A DNA stretch of 64,000 nt from Pseudomonas rubra (GCF_028656935.1 NZ_JAMDGZ010000029.1:46703-110702); one strand, 5' to 3'. Counted from the stretch's first letter, positions 16,792 to 26,889 are shown. Notes: generated from the letters alone by a model not told the origin. Translations and numbers: made by a program.

Positions 16792-18128
16792 CGGCGCACA
16801 AAGGCCTCATCGACCTGGGCCAGGTGCTCTTCGCGCAAGGTCCCGGCGTAGTAATGCAGCTTGATCCAGGCCAGCAGGTAATCGTAGCGGGCCTGGGCCA
16901 GGTCACGGCGAGTGGTCGCCAGTTGCTGCTCGGCATTGAGTACATCGAGGTTGACCCGCTCGCCCCCCAGTACACTCTGGCGCGTCGATTGCACCAGCGC
17001 CTGGGCTGAGGTCAGCGCCCGCTCATAGGCCTTCAGGCGGCTGACGCCGGACTGACAGGCGTTGTACTGACGGCGCAGCTCGATCAGGGTTGCCCGGGTG
17101 CTGCCGTCCAGTTCGTACTCGGCCTGTTCCAGGTTGCGGCTGGCCTGACGGGTGGCCGCCGACACCCCACCGCCGGCAAACAGCGGCAGGCTGACTTCGA
17201 TGCCAATGGTGTTGGTGTCGTAGCGCTGGTTGTAGGTGTTGCCACTGTCCGATTGCATCTGCCGCGAAGTGGCGTAGGCGGATACCTTGGGCAGGTGGCC
17301 TGCGCGGTTGCGCTCCACTTCGAACCCGGCCACTTCCAGGGCCTGGCGCTGGGACGCCAGTTGCGGGTTGTTGGCCAGGGCCAGATCATGCCAGGCCTCA
17401 TAGGTCGCAGGTTGCAGCGTCAGCAGAGTAAAACCGTCGTTTAGCGGCGCCAGCTCTTCGATCAACGCTGCGGGCTCGCCGATCAGCGCGCCCAACTCAC
17501 GCAGGGCCGCATCCTGATCATCACGCGCCTGGATTTCCTCGGCGTCGGCCAGCTCAAAGCGGGCCTGGGCTTCGAGGATGTCGGTACGGGTGCCCTCGCC
17601 CTGCTGGAACAGTTGCTGGTTCTGCTGGAACTGCTGCTGATAAGCCTGCTTGCTGGCAACGCTGATACTGATCTGGTCCTGAGCGAACAACGCCTGGGTG
17701 TAACTGCTCATCACCCGCACCAACAGCTCCTGGCTTTTACCGCGAAACTCCTCGTCGGCAAACAGTGCCTGGGCCACACCCTTGCGGTAGTTGGCATAGG
17801 CCTCGTAGTCGAGCAAGGGCTGCTGGAGGATGAAGGTCGAGCCGTAGCTGTTGTAGCGGCGGTCCTCATCCTCGCGCCGCGAATCGCCAAGGTAACGGGC
17901 TTTTGAATCGTTGCGGCCCTTGTTGTAGTTGTACGACAGGTTCGGCAGCAAGCCGGCGCGCCCAATGGCGCGGTTTTCCTGCCCGGCTTCGCGAGCCTTG
18001 AGCGCGCCAAGGAACACTGGGTCCTTGTGCAGCGCCTGTTCATACACCTGAAACGGCCCCATGGTCTGCGCGTGCGCACCTGTTGTCAGGGCGAACGCCG
18101 CCAGCAGCCCGGTCATCAAGCTTTTCAT
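16788..18128 (-). CDS. aprF: AprF, outer membrane channel of the alkaline protease type I secretion system
   Basis: This 446-residue TolC-family protein forms the outer membrane exit duct of the AprDEF exporter. It has a clear signal peptide (MKSLMTGLLAAFALTTGAHA), two internally similar OEP repeats of long coiled-coil helices, and the LPLFAGGGVSAATRQA stretch that is the usual TolC-family LPxFxGG motif. It is the last gene of the aprA-aprI-aprDEF order and starts 12 bases after aprE. Its stop overlaps the convergent MFS gene. Confidence 0.96.
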   Translation of the reverse strand: MKSLMTGLLAAFALTTGAHAQTMGPFQVYEQALHKDPVFLGALKAREAGQENRAIGRAGLLPNLSYNYNKGRNDSKARYLGDSRREDEDRRYNSYGSTFILQQPLLDYEAYANYRKGVAQALFADEEFRGKSQELLVRVMSSYTQALFAQDQISISVASKQAYQQQFQQNQQLFQQGEGTRTDILEAQARFELADAEEIQARDDQDAALRELGALIGEPAALIEELAPLNDGFTLLTLQPATYEAWHDLALANNPQLASQRQALEVAGFEVERNRAGHLPKVSAYATSRQMQSDSGNTYNQRYDTNTIGIEVSLPLFAGGGVSAATRQASRNLEQAEYELDGSTRATLIELRRQYNACQSGVSRLKAYERALTSAQALVQSTRQSVLGGERVNLDVLNAEQQLATTRRDLAQARYDYLLAWIKLHYYAGTLREEHLAQVDEAFVRR

Positions 18129-18140
18129 GCACGGACTTCC

Positions 18141-19439
18141 TTATTGTTCGGTCAACGCGGTACCTGCCCGGTCGAGCAGGGGTTTGAACAGGTAGTTGAG
18201 CATCGAGCGCTCGCCGGTACGCACGAACAATTCCGCCGGCATGCCCGGCTTGATCACCAGACCGTCAAGGCGCGCCAACGCCTGTTCGCTGACGCTGCTG
18301 CGCAGTACGTAGTACGGCTGGCCGGTCTTGTCGTCGAGCAACTGGTCGGCGGAAATCAACGCCACCTCGCCGGAGACCCGCGGCGTGCTGCTCTGGTTGA
18401 AGGCGGTGAAAAGGATATCCACAGGCAACTGCATTGCGACTTTATCCACAAGGTTGACCGGCAGCCGCCCTTCGACCTCCAGGGCAGTCCCCTGGGGCAC
18501 CACCTCGAGCAGGGTTTCACCGGCACGTATCACCGCGCCCTCGGTATGCACAGCGAGGTTGACCGCAATACCGTCGGCCGGTGCGAGAATCTCGCTGTGT
18601 TGCAGATCGAAGCCCGCCGAGGTCAGCTGTTGTTCGAGGGTCACGCTTTTGAGCTGTGCCTCGGCCAATTGGCTGCGCACTTCCTTCTGATACTCCTCGC
18701 GGCGCTGTTGCAGGTTCAGCCGCGACTCGACAATGCCCTGCTCCAACCGCGCGCTGTCGCCGCTGTTCTGCGCCAGGTCGCGCTGGACCTGGGACAGCTG
18801 ACGCTGGTACTCCAGCAAGCGGTTGCGCGGAATGTAACCCTGGCTGGCCAGCGGCTTGAGGTTCTCCAGTTGCTCGCGCAACGAGTCGGCCTGGGCCTGC
18901 AGGTCACCGTGCGCACGGCGCATGCCGGCCAGTTGCGCCACCGCGCCATCGATACTGGCCTTCAGAGCAGCCTGCTCGCGGGCCTGGGCGTCACGGCGGC
19001 TGCTGAACAACTGGCGCTGGCTCTCCAGCACCAGGCTCAACTGCGGGTCGGGGTTACTGCTCAGTTGCTCGGGAAAGATGATTTCGCCGAGGTTATCGCG
19101 CTCGCTCTGCCAACGGGCCAGGCTGGCCCAGGCCAAGCGGTACTGGGCTTGCAGCGCCTGAACATCGGCCTGAACCTGGGTCTGGTCGAGGCGAAACAGC
19201 GGCTGGCCCTGGGTTACCCGCTGGCCTTCGCGGACCAGGATGCGGCTGACCACTCCGCCGGCCGCCGACTGCACGGCCTTGCGCTTGCCCGAGACCACCA
19301 CCGTGCCCTGCACGGCAATGCCCTGATCGAGCGGTGCCAGGGTCGCCCAGGCGATGAAACCACCAAAGCCGACCAGGGTCAGCAACCAACCCAGGCGCAC
19401 ATAAAAACGGGCACCGCGACTCTTGTCCACGCGACTCAT
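18141..19439 (-). CDS. aprE: AprE, membrane fusion protein of the protease exporter
   Basis: This 432-residue HlyD-family adaptor has one N-terminal membrane anchor (about residues 15-35, [20 protein letters not shown]), a lipoyl-like half ([25 protein letters not shown]), a long alpha-hairpin rich in Gln/Glu/Leu (about 85-285), the second lipoyl half ([21 protein letters not shown]) and a beta-barrel end with [20 protein letters not shown], the HlyD signature. It bridges AprD in the inner membrane to AprF. Its start codon overlaps the aprD stop by 4 bases, indicating translational coupling. Confidence 0.97.
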   Translation of the reverse strand: MSRVDKSRGARFYVRLGWLLTLVGFGGFIAWATLAPLDQGIAVQGTVVVSGKRKAVQSAAGGVVSRILVREGQRVTQGQPLFRLDQTQVQADVQALQAQYRLAWASLARWQSERDNLGEIIFPEQLSSNPDPQLSLVLESQRQLFSSRRDAQAREQAALKASIDGAVAQLAGMRRAHGDLQAQADSLREQLENLKPLASQGYIPRNRLLEYQRQLSQVQRDLAQNSGDSARLEQGIVESRLNLQQRREEYQKEVRSQLAEAQLKSVTLEQQLTSAGFDLQHSEILAPADGIAVNLAVHTEGAVIRAGETLLEVVPQGTALEVEGRLPVNLVDKVAMQLPVDILFTAFNQSSTPRVSGEVALISADQLLDDKTGQPYYVLRSSVSEQALARLDGLVIKPGMPAELFVRTGERSMLNYLFKPLLDRAGTALTEQ

Positions 19440-21178
19440 GCGCCACCTCCGGTCGCCAGCGCGGCATTGGCGGGCTGGCGCTGCACCTGTTCCTGAGCCC
19501 GGCTCAGGGCCTGCAAGACTTCATTGGCCGGGCCGAAGGCCTGCATACGGCCTTCGCTGAGCACCAGCAACTTGTCTGCCTGGGCCAGGGCGGCCGAGCG
19601 ATGGGTCACCAGCACCACGGTGCGGCCCTGGGCTTTCATCTGCGCAATGGCAGTGGCCAGTGCCGCTTCGCCGCTGGTGTCGAGGTTGGAGTTGGGTTCA
19701 TCCAGCACAATCAGGCTCGGCCCGCCGTAGAGCGCGCGGGCCAGGGCGATGCGCTGCTTCTGCCCGCCGGAGAGGTCGCCGCCGTCTTCACCCAGGCGCG
19801 TGTCATAGCCTTGCGGCAGGCGCAGAATCAGCTCATGCACGCCGGCCTGACGCGCAGCCTCGACCACCTTGAGGCCGTCCAGCTCGGCAAAGCGGGCGAT
19901 GTTTTCAGCAATGCTGCCGCGCAGCAATTCGATATTCTGCGGCAGGTAGCCAATGTACGGGCCCAGGTCCTCGCGGTCCCAACGGTGCAGGTCGGCGCCG
20001 TCCAGACGTACGGTGCCGGCCAGGGTCGGCCAGACGCCTACCAGCACCTTGGCCAGGGTCGACTTGCCGGATCCGGAAGTACCCAGTACGCCGAGCACTT
20101 CCCCGGCCCCCAGGTTGAAGCTGATCTGTTGCAAGGTGGCCACGCGCTTGCCTGGCGGGCCGGCACTGACCTGCTCGAAACTCAGACGCCCGCTTGGCGC
20201 CGGCAAGGCCATCGGTGCTGGCGGCTCGGGAAACGCGCGCAGCAGGCCGTCCAGGTGTTTGTAGGCCATATGCGCCCCACTCCACTGCTTCCACACGGCA
20301 ATCAACTGATCGATGGGACTCAGTACCCGGCCCATGAGGATCGAGCCGGCGATCATCATCCCCGGCGTCATCTGCCCTTCGATCACCAGCAAGGCGCCCA
20401 GGCCCAGTACCAGTGACTGCAGGCACAAGCGCAACGACTTGCTGATCGCGGTGATGACAGCCGAGGTGTCGCTGGCCTGGTTCTGCAAGGTCAGAAAGCG
20501 CGAATGCAAGGCAAACCAGCGCTGGCGCAAGGCGCCAAGCATGCCCATGGCCTGGATGCTCTCGGCGTTATGCAACTGACTGCTTGCCAGGTGCGTGGAC
20601 TGCTGCTGGAAACCGCTGGCTTCAATCAGCGGCTTGTGGGTCAGGCGCTCGTTAAGCACCGCCAAAACAATCAGCAGCAACGCCCCGGCGCAGGCCATGA
20701 CGCCCAACCAGACGTTGAACAGGAACATCACCGCCAGATAGATCGGAAACCACGGCGCATCAAAGAAGGCAAAGAGTGCTGGACCGGTGACAAATTGCCT
20801 CACCTGGGTCAGGTCATTGAGCGCTTGCCCGGCCTGACCATCGCCCTGACGCAAGTTGCGCTCAAAGGCCGCCCTATACACGCTCAGGTTAAAGCGCTGT
20901 TCCAACTGGTTGCCCACTCGAATAACAATGAAACTGCGGATCGCCTCCAGCGCACCCATAAATATAAAGAAGCCGACCACCATCAAGGTCAACATCCACA
21001 GGGTGGTCTCATTTTGTGAAGACAGTACTCGATCATAGACTTGCAGCATATAAATCGAGGGCACCAGCATGAGCAGGTTAATCAATGCGGTAAAACAACC
21101 CACACTGATGAGCGTGGACTTGTGATCTGCCAGCGCCGCCCACAAGAGCGCCCCGGCTTTATTATTCGGCCTGTTCAT
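19436..21178 (-). CDS. aprD: AprD, type I secretion permease/ATPase
   Basis: This 580-residue half-transporter powers export of AprA. It has an ABC transporter membrane domain (about residues 20-300, five or six spans), then an ATPase with Walker [10 protein letters not shown] (366-374), signature LSGGQKQR (469-476) and Walker [13 protein letters not shown] (489-500). No N-terminal C39 peptidase-like domain is present, as expected for the PrtD/AprD class. The ATG at 21178 has an AAAGGCGG site. It starts 46 bases after aprI and overlaps aprE. Confidence 0.97.
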   Translation of the reverse strand: MNRPNNKAGALLWAALADHKSTLISVGCFTALINLLMLVPSIYMLQVYDRVLSSQNETTLWMLTLMVVGFFIFMGALEAIRSFIVIRVGNQLEQRFNLSVYRAAFERNLRQGDGQAGQALNDLTQVRQFVTGPALFAFFDAPWFPIYLAVMFLFNVWLGVMACAGALLLIVLAVLNERLTHKPLIEASGFQQQSTHLASSQLHNAESIQAMGMLGALRQRWFALHSRFLTLQNQASDTSAVITAISKSLRLCLQSLVLGLGALLVIEGQMTPGMMIAGSILMGRVLSPIDQLIAVWKQWSGAHMAYKHLDGLLRAFPEPPAPMALPAPSGRLSFEQVSAGPPGKRVATLQQISFNLGAGEVLGVLGTSGSGKSTLAKVLVGVWPTLAGTVRLDGADLHRWDREDLGPYIGYLPQNIELLRGSIAENIARFAELDGLKVVEAARQAGVHELILRLPQGYDTRLGEDGGDLSGGQKQRIALARALYGGPSLIVLDEPNSNLDTSGEAALATAIAQMKAQGRTVVLVTHRSAALAQADKLLVLSEGRMQAFGPANEVLQALSRAQEQVQRQPANAALATGGGA

Positions 21179-21224
21179 CGTCCGCCTTTCTATCCCTGAA
21201 AAATCGGCAATCACCTACAAGGTT

Positions 21225-21599
21225 TTAATCTTTATTCTTACGTTCCAACCACAGTATCTTTTGCGATGGCGAAGTCCAGGTGAAAAGACCTGGCGCGTCA
21301 CGATTGAAGTGCACCAGTGCGCTGCCACTGCCATCGAGCAATGCCACCGTGTCGGGGGTCGGCAGCCAGCCACCGGGACGCGCGCCAATCAGCTTTTCCA
21401 CGCAGTCCAGGTCGCCGCGCAAGCTTTGCGAGGCGTCCAGTTGCAGCTCACAACCGGCAGCCCGGTCACCTTCAGGGTACAACGTCCAGTCACCGGCCAA
21501 TTGCGCGGGAGTGGGAAGTAACAGACTGCTTGCCATACCAACCTCGGTCATCAACATCAGGGGAATCGCGGCGAGCGCGAACATTCGCTTGAGAACCAT
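21225..21599 (-). CDS. aprI: AprI, periplasmic alkaline protease inhibitor
   Basis: This 124-residue protein belongs to the Inh/AprI family, eight-stranded beta-barrel inhibitors that protect the cell by inserting their mature N-terminus into the active site of the protease. A signal peptide is seen (MFALAAIPLMLMTEVGMA), with the mature end beginning SSLLLPTPAQLAGDWTLY, the family pattern. The two cysteines (AAGCELQ and LDCVEK) form the conserved disulfide. It lies between aprA and aprD; a hairpin in front may reduce its expression relative to aprA. Confidence 0.95.
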   Translation of the reverse strand: MVLKRMFALAAIPLMLMTEVGMASSLLLPTPAQLAGDWTLYPEGDRAAGCELQLDASQSLRGDLDCVEKLIGARPGGWLPTPDTVALLDGSGSALVHFNRDAPGLFTWTSPSQKILWLERKNKD

Positions 21600-21616
21600 T
21601 ATCTGCCTGCCTCAGA

Positions 21617-21643
21617 AAAGGCGGCGCAGCAGCGCCGCCCTTT
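21617..21643 (-). terminator. Attenuating hairpin between aprA and aprI
   Basis: On the minus strand an 8-bp GC stem (GGCGGCGC/GCGCCGCC, 4-base loop), flanked by AAAG and followed by TTTTC, lies 10 bases after the aprA stop. The T-run is short, so partial termination or 3'-end protection of aprA mRNA is more likely than full termination; the rest of the operon would then be made at a lower level. Confidence 0.7.
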
Positions 21644-21653
21644 CAGTTTGCTA

Positions 21654-23105
21654 TCAGACCACGATATCCGTGGCGACCGCCTGACCTACGGTGGTCACCA
21701 GGAAATCAGACAGGCTGTTGCCGGTGAAGTCGATCGACAGGCTACCCAGGTTGCTTGCCTGATCGAAGCTCAGCACTGCCTCGCCGGCATGCCCGGTGAA
21801 GGCATCAACGAACTGCAGCGGCAGCTTGTTGACAGCAAAGGCCGAGATTGCCGACAGGTCGATCTTGTCCTGGCCGCTGACAAAATCCATGATCCGGTCG
21901 GGATTGCTCGGGGTCGAATCGCTGCTGGCAGCGAAGACGAAGGTGTCGGAACCGGCACCACCCCAGAGTTTGTCACCGCCACCGGCGCCGTAGATGATGT
22001 CGTTGCCGGCACCGCCCTTGAGCTCGTTGGCCACGGCGTTGCCGATCAGCAGGTCATTGCCCGAGCCACCGATGGCGTTCTCGACGATGACACCCTTGGC
22101 AATGGAAATGTTGCCGATCATGCCGCCGACATCGGAGAACGACGCGTCATTGAGGTTGATCTTCTGGTTCTGGGTAAAACCGGAGAAGTCCAGGGTGTCG
22201 TTGCCGCCACCGTCCCACACCGAGAAAACGATTTTCGACGAAGCCGAAGTGGCCGAGTAGAAATCGCGCTCAGCGGTGGAGTTGAAGCCGTACACGGTGT
22301 CGCCGGAGCGCGTCGCGTAGTTGGCACCATAGAGCTTCTGGATGGCCGCGATGTCATCCATCAGTGGCGCCGAGGAGTACACCTGAACACCACCCTTGGT
22401 GAAGTTCTGGTTGGTATTGCCCTCACCCCAGTAGCTCATCACGCTGTAGCCGCGGGTGTCCTGAGCGTAGACCGCATCTTTGTAAGTCGGGACGCCCTGC
22501 CCGGCGTTGTAGTCACCGGGATGAAGCAGACCCAGCGAGTGGCCGATCTCATGGGTCAGGGTCTGACGACCATAGTTGCCGTCCTGCGGGTTGACGTTGG
22601 CCTGGTAATCCTTGTTGATCAGGTACCAGGACTCGCCCTTGCGCGCGCTGTTAGGCAGATAGGCAAACGCGGCGCCGCCGTTGCTGGCGCTGAAGTTGGC
22701 AAAGGTCATGTGACCGTCGCCGCCTGAACGCGCTTCTTCAAACGTCACCTTGGCAACATCCGCCCACGATTCCATGGACAGCTTGGCCTGGGCCTTCTGC
22801 TGCGCCGAGAAGGCGCTGAAGGAACCCAGCCCACGGCTGCCGAACCCGGCGGGTGCCGAGGTCAGAAAGGTGTAGGTCAGGTTGATGCTACCGTTGTCGT
22901 TCAGGTCATCCCAGGCGGCGTTGGCACGCAGCAGGTTGTCTGCCGCTTGATCCACCGTGAACGACTTTTTGCCATTGACCAGGGCACTGCCGCCACGATC
23001 ATACTGATGGCTGAAGCTATTGATCAGGCCGTAAGCAGAACTCGCACCGTGCGGCTGCAAAACAGAACCGGCAAAACCAATAGCGCTCTCTTTGACTTTA
23101 GACAT
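21654..23105 (-). CDS. aprA: AprA, secreted serralysin-type zinc metalloprotease
   Basis: AprA is a calcium-stabilised extracellular protease that degrades host proteins; in P. entomophila it protects against insect antimicrobial peptides. The 483-residue protein has no signal peptide and uses the AprDEF exporter. Visible: the zinc site [11 protein letters not shown] (185-195), Met-turn SVMSYW (221-226), RTX nonapeptide repeats ([34 protein letters not shown], about 346-390) and a C-terminal secretion signal ending DIVV. The N-terminus has the short propeptide typical of family M10B. The ATG at 23105 has AAGGAAG in front, within a consensus RsmA-type site. Inhibitor and exporter genes follow in the same direction. 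Confidence 0.98.
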   Translation of the reverse strand: MSKVKESAIGFAGSVLQPHGASSAYGLINSFSHQYDRGGSALVNGKKSFTVDQAADNLLRANAAWDDLNDNGSINLTYTFLTSAPAGFGSRGLGSFSAFSAQQKAQAKLSMESWADVAKVTFEEARSGGDGHMTFANFSASNGGAAFAYLPNSARKGESWYLINKDYQANVNPQDGNYGRQTLTHEIGHSLGLLHPGDYNAGQGVPTYKDAVYAQDTRGYSVMSYWGEGNTNQNFTKGGVQVYSSAPLMDDIAAIQKLYGANYATRSGDTVYGFNSTAERDFYSATSASSKIVFSVWDGGGNDTLDFSGFTQNQKINLNDASFSDVGGMIGNISIAKGVIVENAIGGSGNDLLIGNAVANELKGGAGNDIIYGAGGGDKLWGGAGSDTFVFAASSDSTPSNPDRIMDFVSGQDKIDLSAISAFAVNKLPLQFVDAFTGHAGEAVLSFDQASNLGSLSIDFTGNSLSDFLVTTVGQAVATDIVV

Positions 23106-23111
23106 ACAGAC

Positions 23112-23121
23112 ACTTCCTTGT
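23112..23121 (-). promoter_or_regulatory. Candidate RsmA/RsmE binding site over the aprA ribosome binding site
   Basis: The minus strand reads ACAAGGAAGT six bases before the aprA ATG, matching the RsmA/CsrA consensus A/UCANGGANGU/A at all fixed positions and covering the Shine-Dalgarno sequence. Gac/Rsm control of aprA is known in P. protegens and P. entomophila; occupancy here is inferred. Confidence 0.6.
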
Positions 23122-23545
23122 TTACACAAAAAGCAGTTGTTGTCCGATAGGACGCTCCCGCGGCGAGATCGTCCTATCACTCGCCTTACTTGAGGCCGAA
23201 GAAAACTGACACACTACGAAATGAGCTGTCCAGCTTTTTTTGACGCCAAATATTCATGTAGGCAGATTGCAAAAACACCAACTTAGGCAGGTCAATTTGC
23301 GCAAACGAAATACACTCAAAAGAGTGTACCAAGACGAGTTGTGACCACCGGGTTTTATAGTAAAAGTCGAAGTTTTTTTACAGAAAAGCGACCTATATAT
23401 ACTTCTGTTCTATGCACTGCGATTGTGCGTATAACTTTTTGACTACAACTGCCCCCTTGACCCTCCGTCGCCTGAGCATTGACTTGTGTCGGCCGCTGGC
23501 GCTGAGTAGGGATTGGTCAATAGCCCTTTGAACCTGGATGCCCCT
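23122..23545. promoter_or_regulatory. AT-rich upstream region of aprA
   Basis: About 420 bases lie between aprA and the divergent gene at 23546, clearly poorer in GC than the surroundings. Apart from the palindrome listed separately, it has poly-T/poly-A stretches (near 23235 and 23375) and a TATATATA run near 23392-23400 that could serve promoters in either direction. No gene is supported. Such a long AT-rich region suits multi-factor control of a secreted virulence factor. Confidence 0.5.
23311..23328. promoter_or_regulatory. Perfect 18-base palindrome upstream of aprA
   Basis: TACACTC-AAAA-GAGTGTA is a perfect inverted repeat with a 4-base centre, about 205 bases before the aprA start. 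It lacks a U-tract, so it is more likely an operator for a dimeric regulator than a terminator. The protein that binds is unknown. Confidence 0.45.
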
Positions 23546-23926
23546 ATGACAAGACTCACGGTCCAATCCGGCGATTTCTTGCAAGGTGAAGGCGAGTACC
23601 GCAATGGATCGCTCACACTCAAGACCGCCCGCAGCCCCTCACCGGGCGAGAAAATCGCCCTTACGCGCATTACCGATCTGGTCCTGGCCAATCTGGAGTC
23701 CAGCCGCAGCCTGGGCGGAGCCTTGGGCTGGGGCATGGCGGGCGCACTGGTAGCAGGCCCGGTCGGGCTGATCGCCGGCCTGTGGCTAGGCGGCAAGGAA
23801 GAGGAGGTAACCTTCCTGGCAACCTTCAAGGATGGCCGCAAGCTGATGGCCATAACCGACAAGAAGACCTGGTCGAAAATCGATGGCAACTGGCGGCGTC
23901 ATGCCCAGACGGCAGCCATCGGCTGA
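23546..23926 (+). CDS. Hypothetical protein with a glycine-rich hydrophobic segment
   Basis: This 126-residue protein starts MTRLTVQSGDFLQGEGEYRNGSLTLKT, a small beta-rich part, followed by a central glycine-zipper-like hydrophobic segment (about residues 56-82, SLGGALGWGMAGALVAGPVGLIAGLWLGG) and a beta-rich basic end (EEEVTFLATFKDGRKLMAITDKKTW). The pattern suggests a sensor-like fold with a membrane-inserting or oligomerising hairpin. I do not recognise a named family. The start is the ATG at 23546, which has no strong ribosome site; an in-frame TTG at 23513 is an alternative. It is divergent from aprA. Confidence 0.65.
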   Translation: MTRLTVQSGDFLQGEGEYRNGSLTLKTARSPSPGEKIALTRITDLVLANLESSRSLGGALGWGMAGALVAGPVGLIAGLWLGGKEEEVTFLATFKDGRKLMAITDKKTWSKIDGNWRRHAQTAAIG

Positions 23927-23949
23927 ATCCAAGTGGCGCTGGTTCGTTC

Positions 23950-23968
23950 ATGACAATGGCAATCGATT
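23950..23968 (+). promoter_or_regulatory. Possible Fur box before the TonB receptor gene
   Basis: TGACAATGGCAATCG resembles the 7-1-7 Fur consensus TGATAATNATTATCA in its left half (TGACAAT) and only partly in its right half. The position, about 180 bases before a siderophore receptor gene, is plausible. The match is weak. Confidence 0.3.
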
Positions 23969-24144
23969 GAAAACAGGGGCGCCGCCAGCCAGTAGCCCCT
24001 GCTAAGATTGCGCCCCTGCCTGCCCGGCGCAATGCTGGCAGGTTTACCCTGCCCGCCATTCCCCTCTGCGTATCGGGCACCCAGCCCGTGGACAGCAGCC
24101 GAACGATAACGGCGCGTCTGTGTTCGTCTTCAAGGAGCTTCTGC

Positions 24145-26274
24145 ATGACCCTGCCCCGCCCTCGCCTGCCCGTGCGCCTGCTTAGCCTGAGCCTGGCCTT
24201 GCCGGCCTCGCACAGCCTGGCCCAGGACCGCATCACCCTGGCGCCGGTGCAGGTGTCTGAAACCTACAGCGAGGGCTATCAGGCCCGCGAGGCTGCGGTC
24301 GGCGGCTGGCAGCCGGCCCCGCTGCTGGATACCCCGGCATCGATTGCAGTGTTCAATGAGCAACTGCTCACCGATCGCCAGGTACGCAAGCTCAGCGAAG
24401 TGCTGCAAAGCGACGCCTCGGTCGGCGAAAGCTATGCACCCATCGGCTACTACGAAAACTTCAACGTACGCGGCTTCGAGCTCAACGCCGCCAGCAGCTA
24501 CAAGATCAACGGCCAGACCATCGCCGGCGAGCAGAACGTGGCCCTGGAAAACAAACAACAAGTGGAACTGCTCAAGGGCCTGTCGGGCTTGCAAAGCGGC
24601 GTAGCGGAACCAGGCGGGCTGATCAACTACGTCACCAAGCGTCCGGAGGAGGTGCACTCGGTAACCGTATCGAGCAACGAGCAGGGTGAGCGTTACATCG
24701 CCACCGACCTGGGCGGCTGGTTCGGCAGCCAGCGCCAGTTTGGCCTGCGCGCTAACCTGGCGCACGAGGACATCCGCTCCTATGTCGATCACGCCGACGG
24801 CAAGCGTGATTTCGCCGCCCTGGCGTTCGACTGGCAGATCAACCCCGACGCGGTGCTGCAACTGGACGCCGAGTACCAGCAGCGTGAGCAGCGTTCAGTG
24901 CCCGGCTATCAGTTGCTCGGTGGCAACAGCCTGCCCCACGGCATCGACCCGCACGATCGCCTGGCTTACCAGCACTGGGCCAACCCGGTGAGCATCGATT
25001 CGCTCAACCTTGGCGGACGCTTCGAATATCGCTTGAGTGACAACTGGACAGGCATCGTCAGCGCCTCGCGCAGCAAGGTGGTGATCGATGACTACAGCTC
25101 GTTTGCCTGGGGTTCGAGCGAGGGCGCCCACTTCAGTGAATCAGGCGACTATGACATCTATGACTACCGCAGCCCCGACGATACCCGGCGCACCGACGAA
25201 GCCCAGGTGGCGCTCAATGGCCGCTTCGATACCCAGGGTATTGGCCATGAACTGACTGTTGGCAGCAGCGCCCAGCGCCGAACCCTCGACCAGCGCCCCT
25301 ATTTCAATGAGTGGATCGGCAGCGGCAACATCTACCAACAAACACCGATACTGGACCCGTCCGAAAAGTCGCCTGGCCAAAGCACGCGCAGGCTCGATAG
25401 CCGGCAGTACGGGATATTCGTCAGCGATCGGCTCAGCTTCAACGAACACTGGCAAACCGTGCTGGGCGCGCGCCTGGTACGCCTGGATGAAAAGACCTTT
25501 GCTGAAGACGGGAGCCCCAGCCGCCACACCCGTGACTATCAACTGCTACCCAACGCTGCTCTGATCTACAAACCACGCGCCGATATCTCGCTGTACACCA
25601 GCTACAGCAAAGGGTTGTCTTCCGGCGGTACCGCCCCCTGGTTTACCAGCAACAGCGCGCAGATCCTCGCCCCGACCCTGTCCCATCAACTGGAAGTCGG
25701 CATAAAGCGCGACTGGCAGCGCCTGAGCCTGAGCGCATCCCTGTTTCAGTTGCGCCAGGCTTATCAGTATTCACAACCTGACGGTGCGGGTCATTTCACG
25801 TATGTGCAGCAGGGCCAGCAAAAGAACATCGGCCTGGAGCTGGGCGCCAGTGGCTGGCTAACCTCGAACCTGCAGATCAATGCCAGCGCCGCAGCGATTC
25901 GGGCGCGGGTCAAGAACAGCGGCACGGCGGATTACGAAGATCATCAAGCGCTGAACGTACCGAACTTCCGTGCTGCCGTGCAGGCCGACTATAGCCTGCC
26001 GGTTGCGGGCCTGGCCCTGCTCGGTGGGGCGCGCTACAGCGCCAGCAAGTACGCCAACCAGGCGGGCACGGTGGCAGTGGGCAGCTACGCGGTGGTTGAC
26101 CTGGGCAGTCGCTACAGCACCCGGATTGGCGGCTACGACACCGTGTTGCGGCTGATGGTGGATAACGTCTTCGATAAACGCTACTGGCGCGACGCTGGAG
26201 AGTACCTGGGGGATGGATATCTGTTTCAGGGGGCGCCACGGACAGCACGGGTTGCGGCTACTGTCAGTTTTTGA
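24145..26274 (+). CDS. TonB-dependent siderophore receptor
   Basis: This 709-residue outer membrane receptor imports a ferric siderophore using TonB energy. It has a signal peptide (LLSLSLALPASHSLAQ), a plug domain (about residues 60-160: TPASIAVFNEQLLTDRQVRKLSEVLQ..., NFNVRGFEL, GLSGLQSGVAEPGGLINYVTKRP) and a 22-strand barrel ending in phenylalanine (VAATVSF). No N-terminal signalling (STN) domain is present, so it does not itself trigger a sigma factor. It resembles ferrichrome/ferrioxamine-type FhuA-like receptors of about 700 residues, but the ligand cannot be told. The ATG has an AAGGAG site; no siderophore synthesis genes are adjacent. Confidence 0.93.
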   Translation: MTLPRPRLPVRLLSLSLALPASHSLAQDRITLAPVQVSETYSEGYQAREAAVGGWQPAPLLDTPASIAVFNEQLLTDRQVRKLSEVLQSDASVGESYAPIGYYENFNVRGFELNAASSYKINGQTIAGEQNVALENKQQVELLKGLSGLQSGVAEPGGLINYVTKRPEEVHSVTVSSNEQGERYIATDLGGWFGSQRQFGLRANLAHEDIRSYVDHADGKRDFAALAFDWQINPDAVLQLDAEYQQREQRSVPGYQLLGGNSLPHGIDPHDRLAYQHWANPVSIDSLNLGGRFEYRLSDNWTGIVSASRSKVVIDDYSSFAWGSSEGAHFSESGDYDIYDYRSPDDTRRTDEAQVALNGRFDTQGIGHELTVGSSAQRRTLDQRPYFNEWIGSGNIYQQTPILDPSEKSPGQSTRRLDSRQYGIFVSDRLSFNEHWQTVLGARLVRLDEKTFAEDGSPSRHTRDYQLLPNAALIYKPRADISLYTSYSKGLSSGGTAPWFTSNSAQILAPTLSHQLEVGIKRDWQRLSLSASLFQLRQAYQYSQPDGAGHFTYVQQGQQKNIGLELGASGWLTSNLQINASAAAIRARVKNSGTADYEDHQALNVPNFRAAVQADYSLPVAGLALLGGARYSASKYANQAGTVAVGSYAVVDLGSRYSTRIGGYDTVLRLMVDNVFDKRYWRDAGEYLGDGYLFQGAPRTARVAATVSF

Positions 26275-26281
26275 GGGCCCT

Positions 26282-26349
26282 ATCGCGGGGCAAGCCCGCT
26301 CCTACCTGGATAATCACTATCCTCTGTGGGAGCGGGCCTGACCCGCGAT
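26282..26349. repeat. Inverted pair of REP elements
   Basis: ATCGCGGGGCAAGCCCGCTC at 26282 is mirrored by a slightly diverged copy (TGTGGGAGCGGGCC...CCCGCGAT) ending at 26349, with about 19 bases between. The pair sits between two convergent genes. Confidence 0.9.
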
Positions 26350-26364
26350 GAAAGCAGCACTTTT

Positions 26365-26889
26365 TCAGAACGGCTCACTGCCCTCACGAATCTCCACTTC
26401 CAGCACCTCGCCCAGCTCGACCAGGCGCGCCGCCACATCCGCAGGGGTGATGAAGCCGCTGTAGCAGTCGCCGTCGGTGGACCAGTTCCACAACACCAGG
26501 CCCTGCTTGTGCAGTTCGTCGTGAGCAATGACCATCAGCTCCGGTACGGTGGTGCCTTCGAGGAAGTCTTCATCCTCCGCGTCCTCGACACCGAACGTGA
26601 CTTCGGCATCGCGCGCCTGTGCCAGTTCCTGCACGCTCTGCACGAACGACTCGGTGTCCTTCCAGTCGACAAAGAACACCGACTCCCAGTCAGCCACATC
26701 CTTGACGATCCACATCAGTTGCTGCGGATCGTCCTCGAACTCTTCGGCGTCATCTTCATCCAGCTCGACCTCGCGCAGGGCCTGCACATGCTGGCTGGCC
26801 ATTTCGGCCGTCGGGCTGATCAAGGTCAGCAGTTGTTCTGCAGCCAGGATCTGCGCTTTGGTGAAACATTCTTTGAGCATCTGAAACAT
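26365..26889 (-). CDS. Conserved acidic protein, DUF6630-like
   Basis: This is a 174-residue, strongly acidic cytoplasmic protein (runs such as LDEDDAEEFEDD and VEDAEDEDFLE). It looks like the DUF6630 family from its central MWIVKDVADWESVFFVDWKD and closing LHKQGLVLWNWSTDGDCYSGFI segments. No enzyme motif is visible and no function is known. The start is the ATG at 26889; a second ATG lies three codons later and neither has a strong ribosome site. It is downstream of the tRNA-Ser gene on the same strand, separated by a terminator. Confidence 0.7.
   Translation of the reverse strand: MFQMLKECFTKAQILAAEQLLTLISPTAEMASQHVQALREVELDEDDAEEFEDDPQQLMWIVKDVADWESVFFVDWKDTESFVQSVQELAQARDAEVTFGVEDAEDEDFLEGTTVPELMVIAHDELHKQGLVLWNWSTDGDCYSGFITPADVAARLVELGEVLEVEIREGSEPF

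Noticed and set aside
18027..19496. 489-codon open frame on the plus strand
   Set aside because: It is antisense to aprE, which has clear HlyD-family features; the antisense protein shows no domain pattern.
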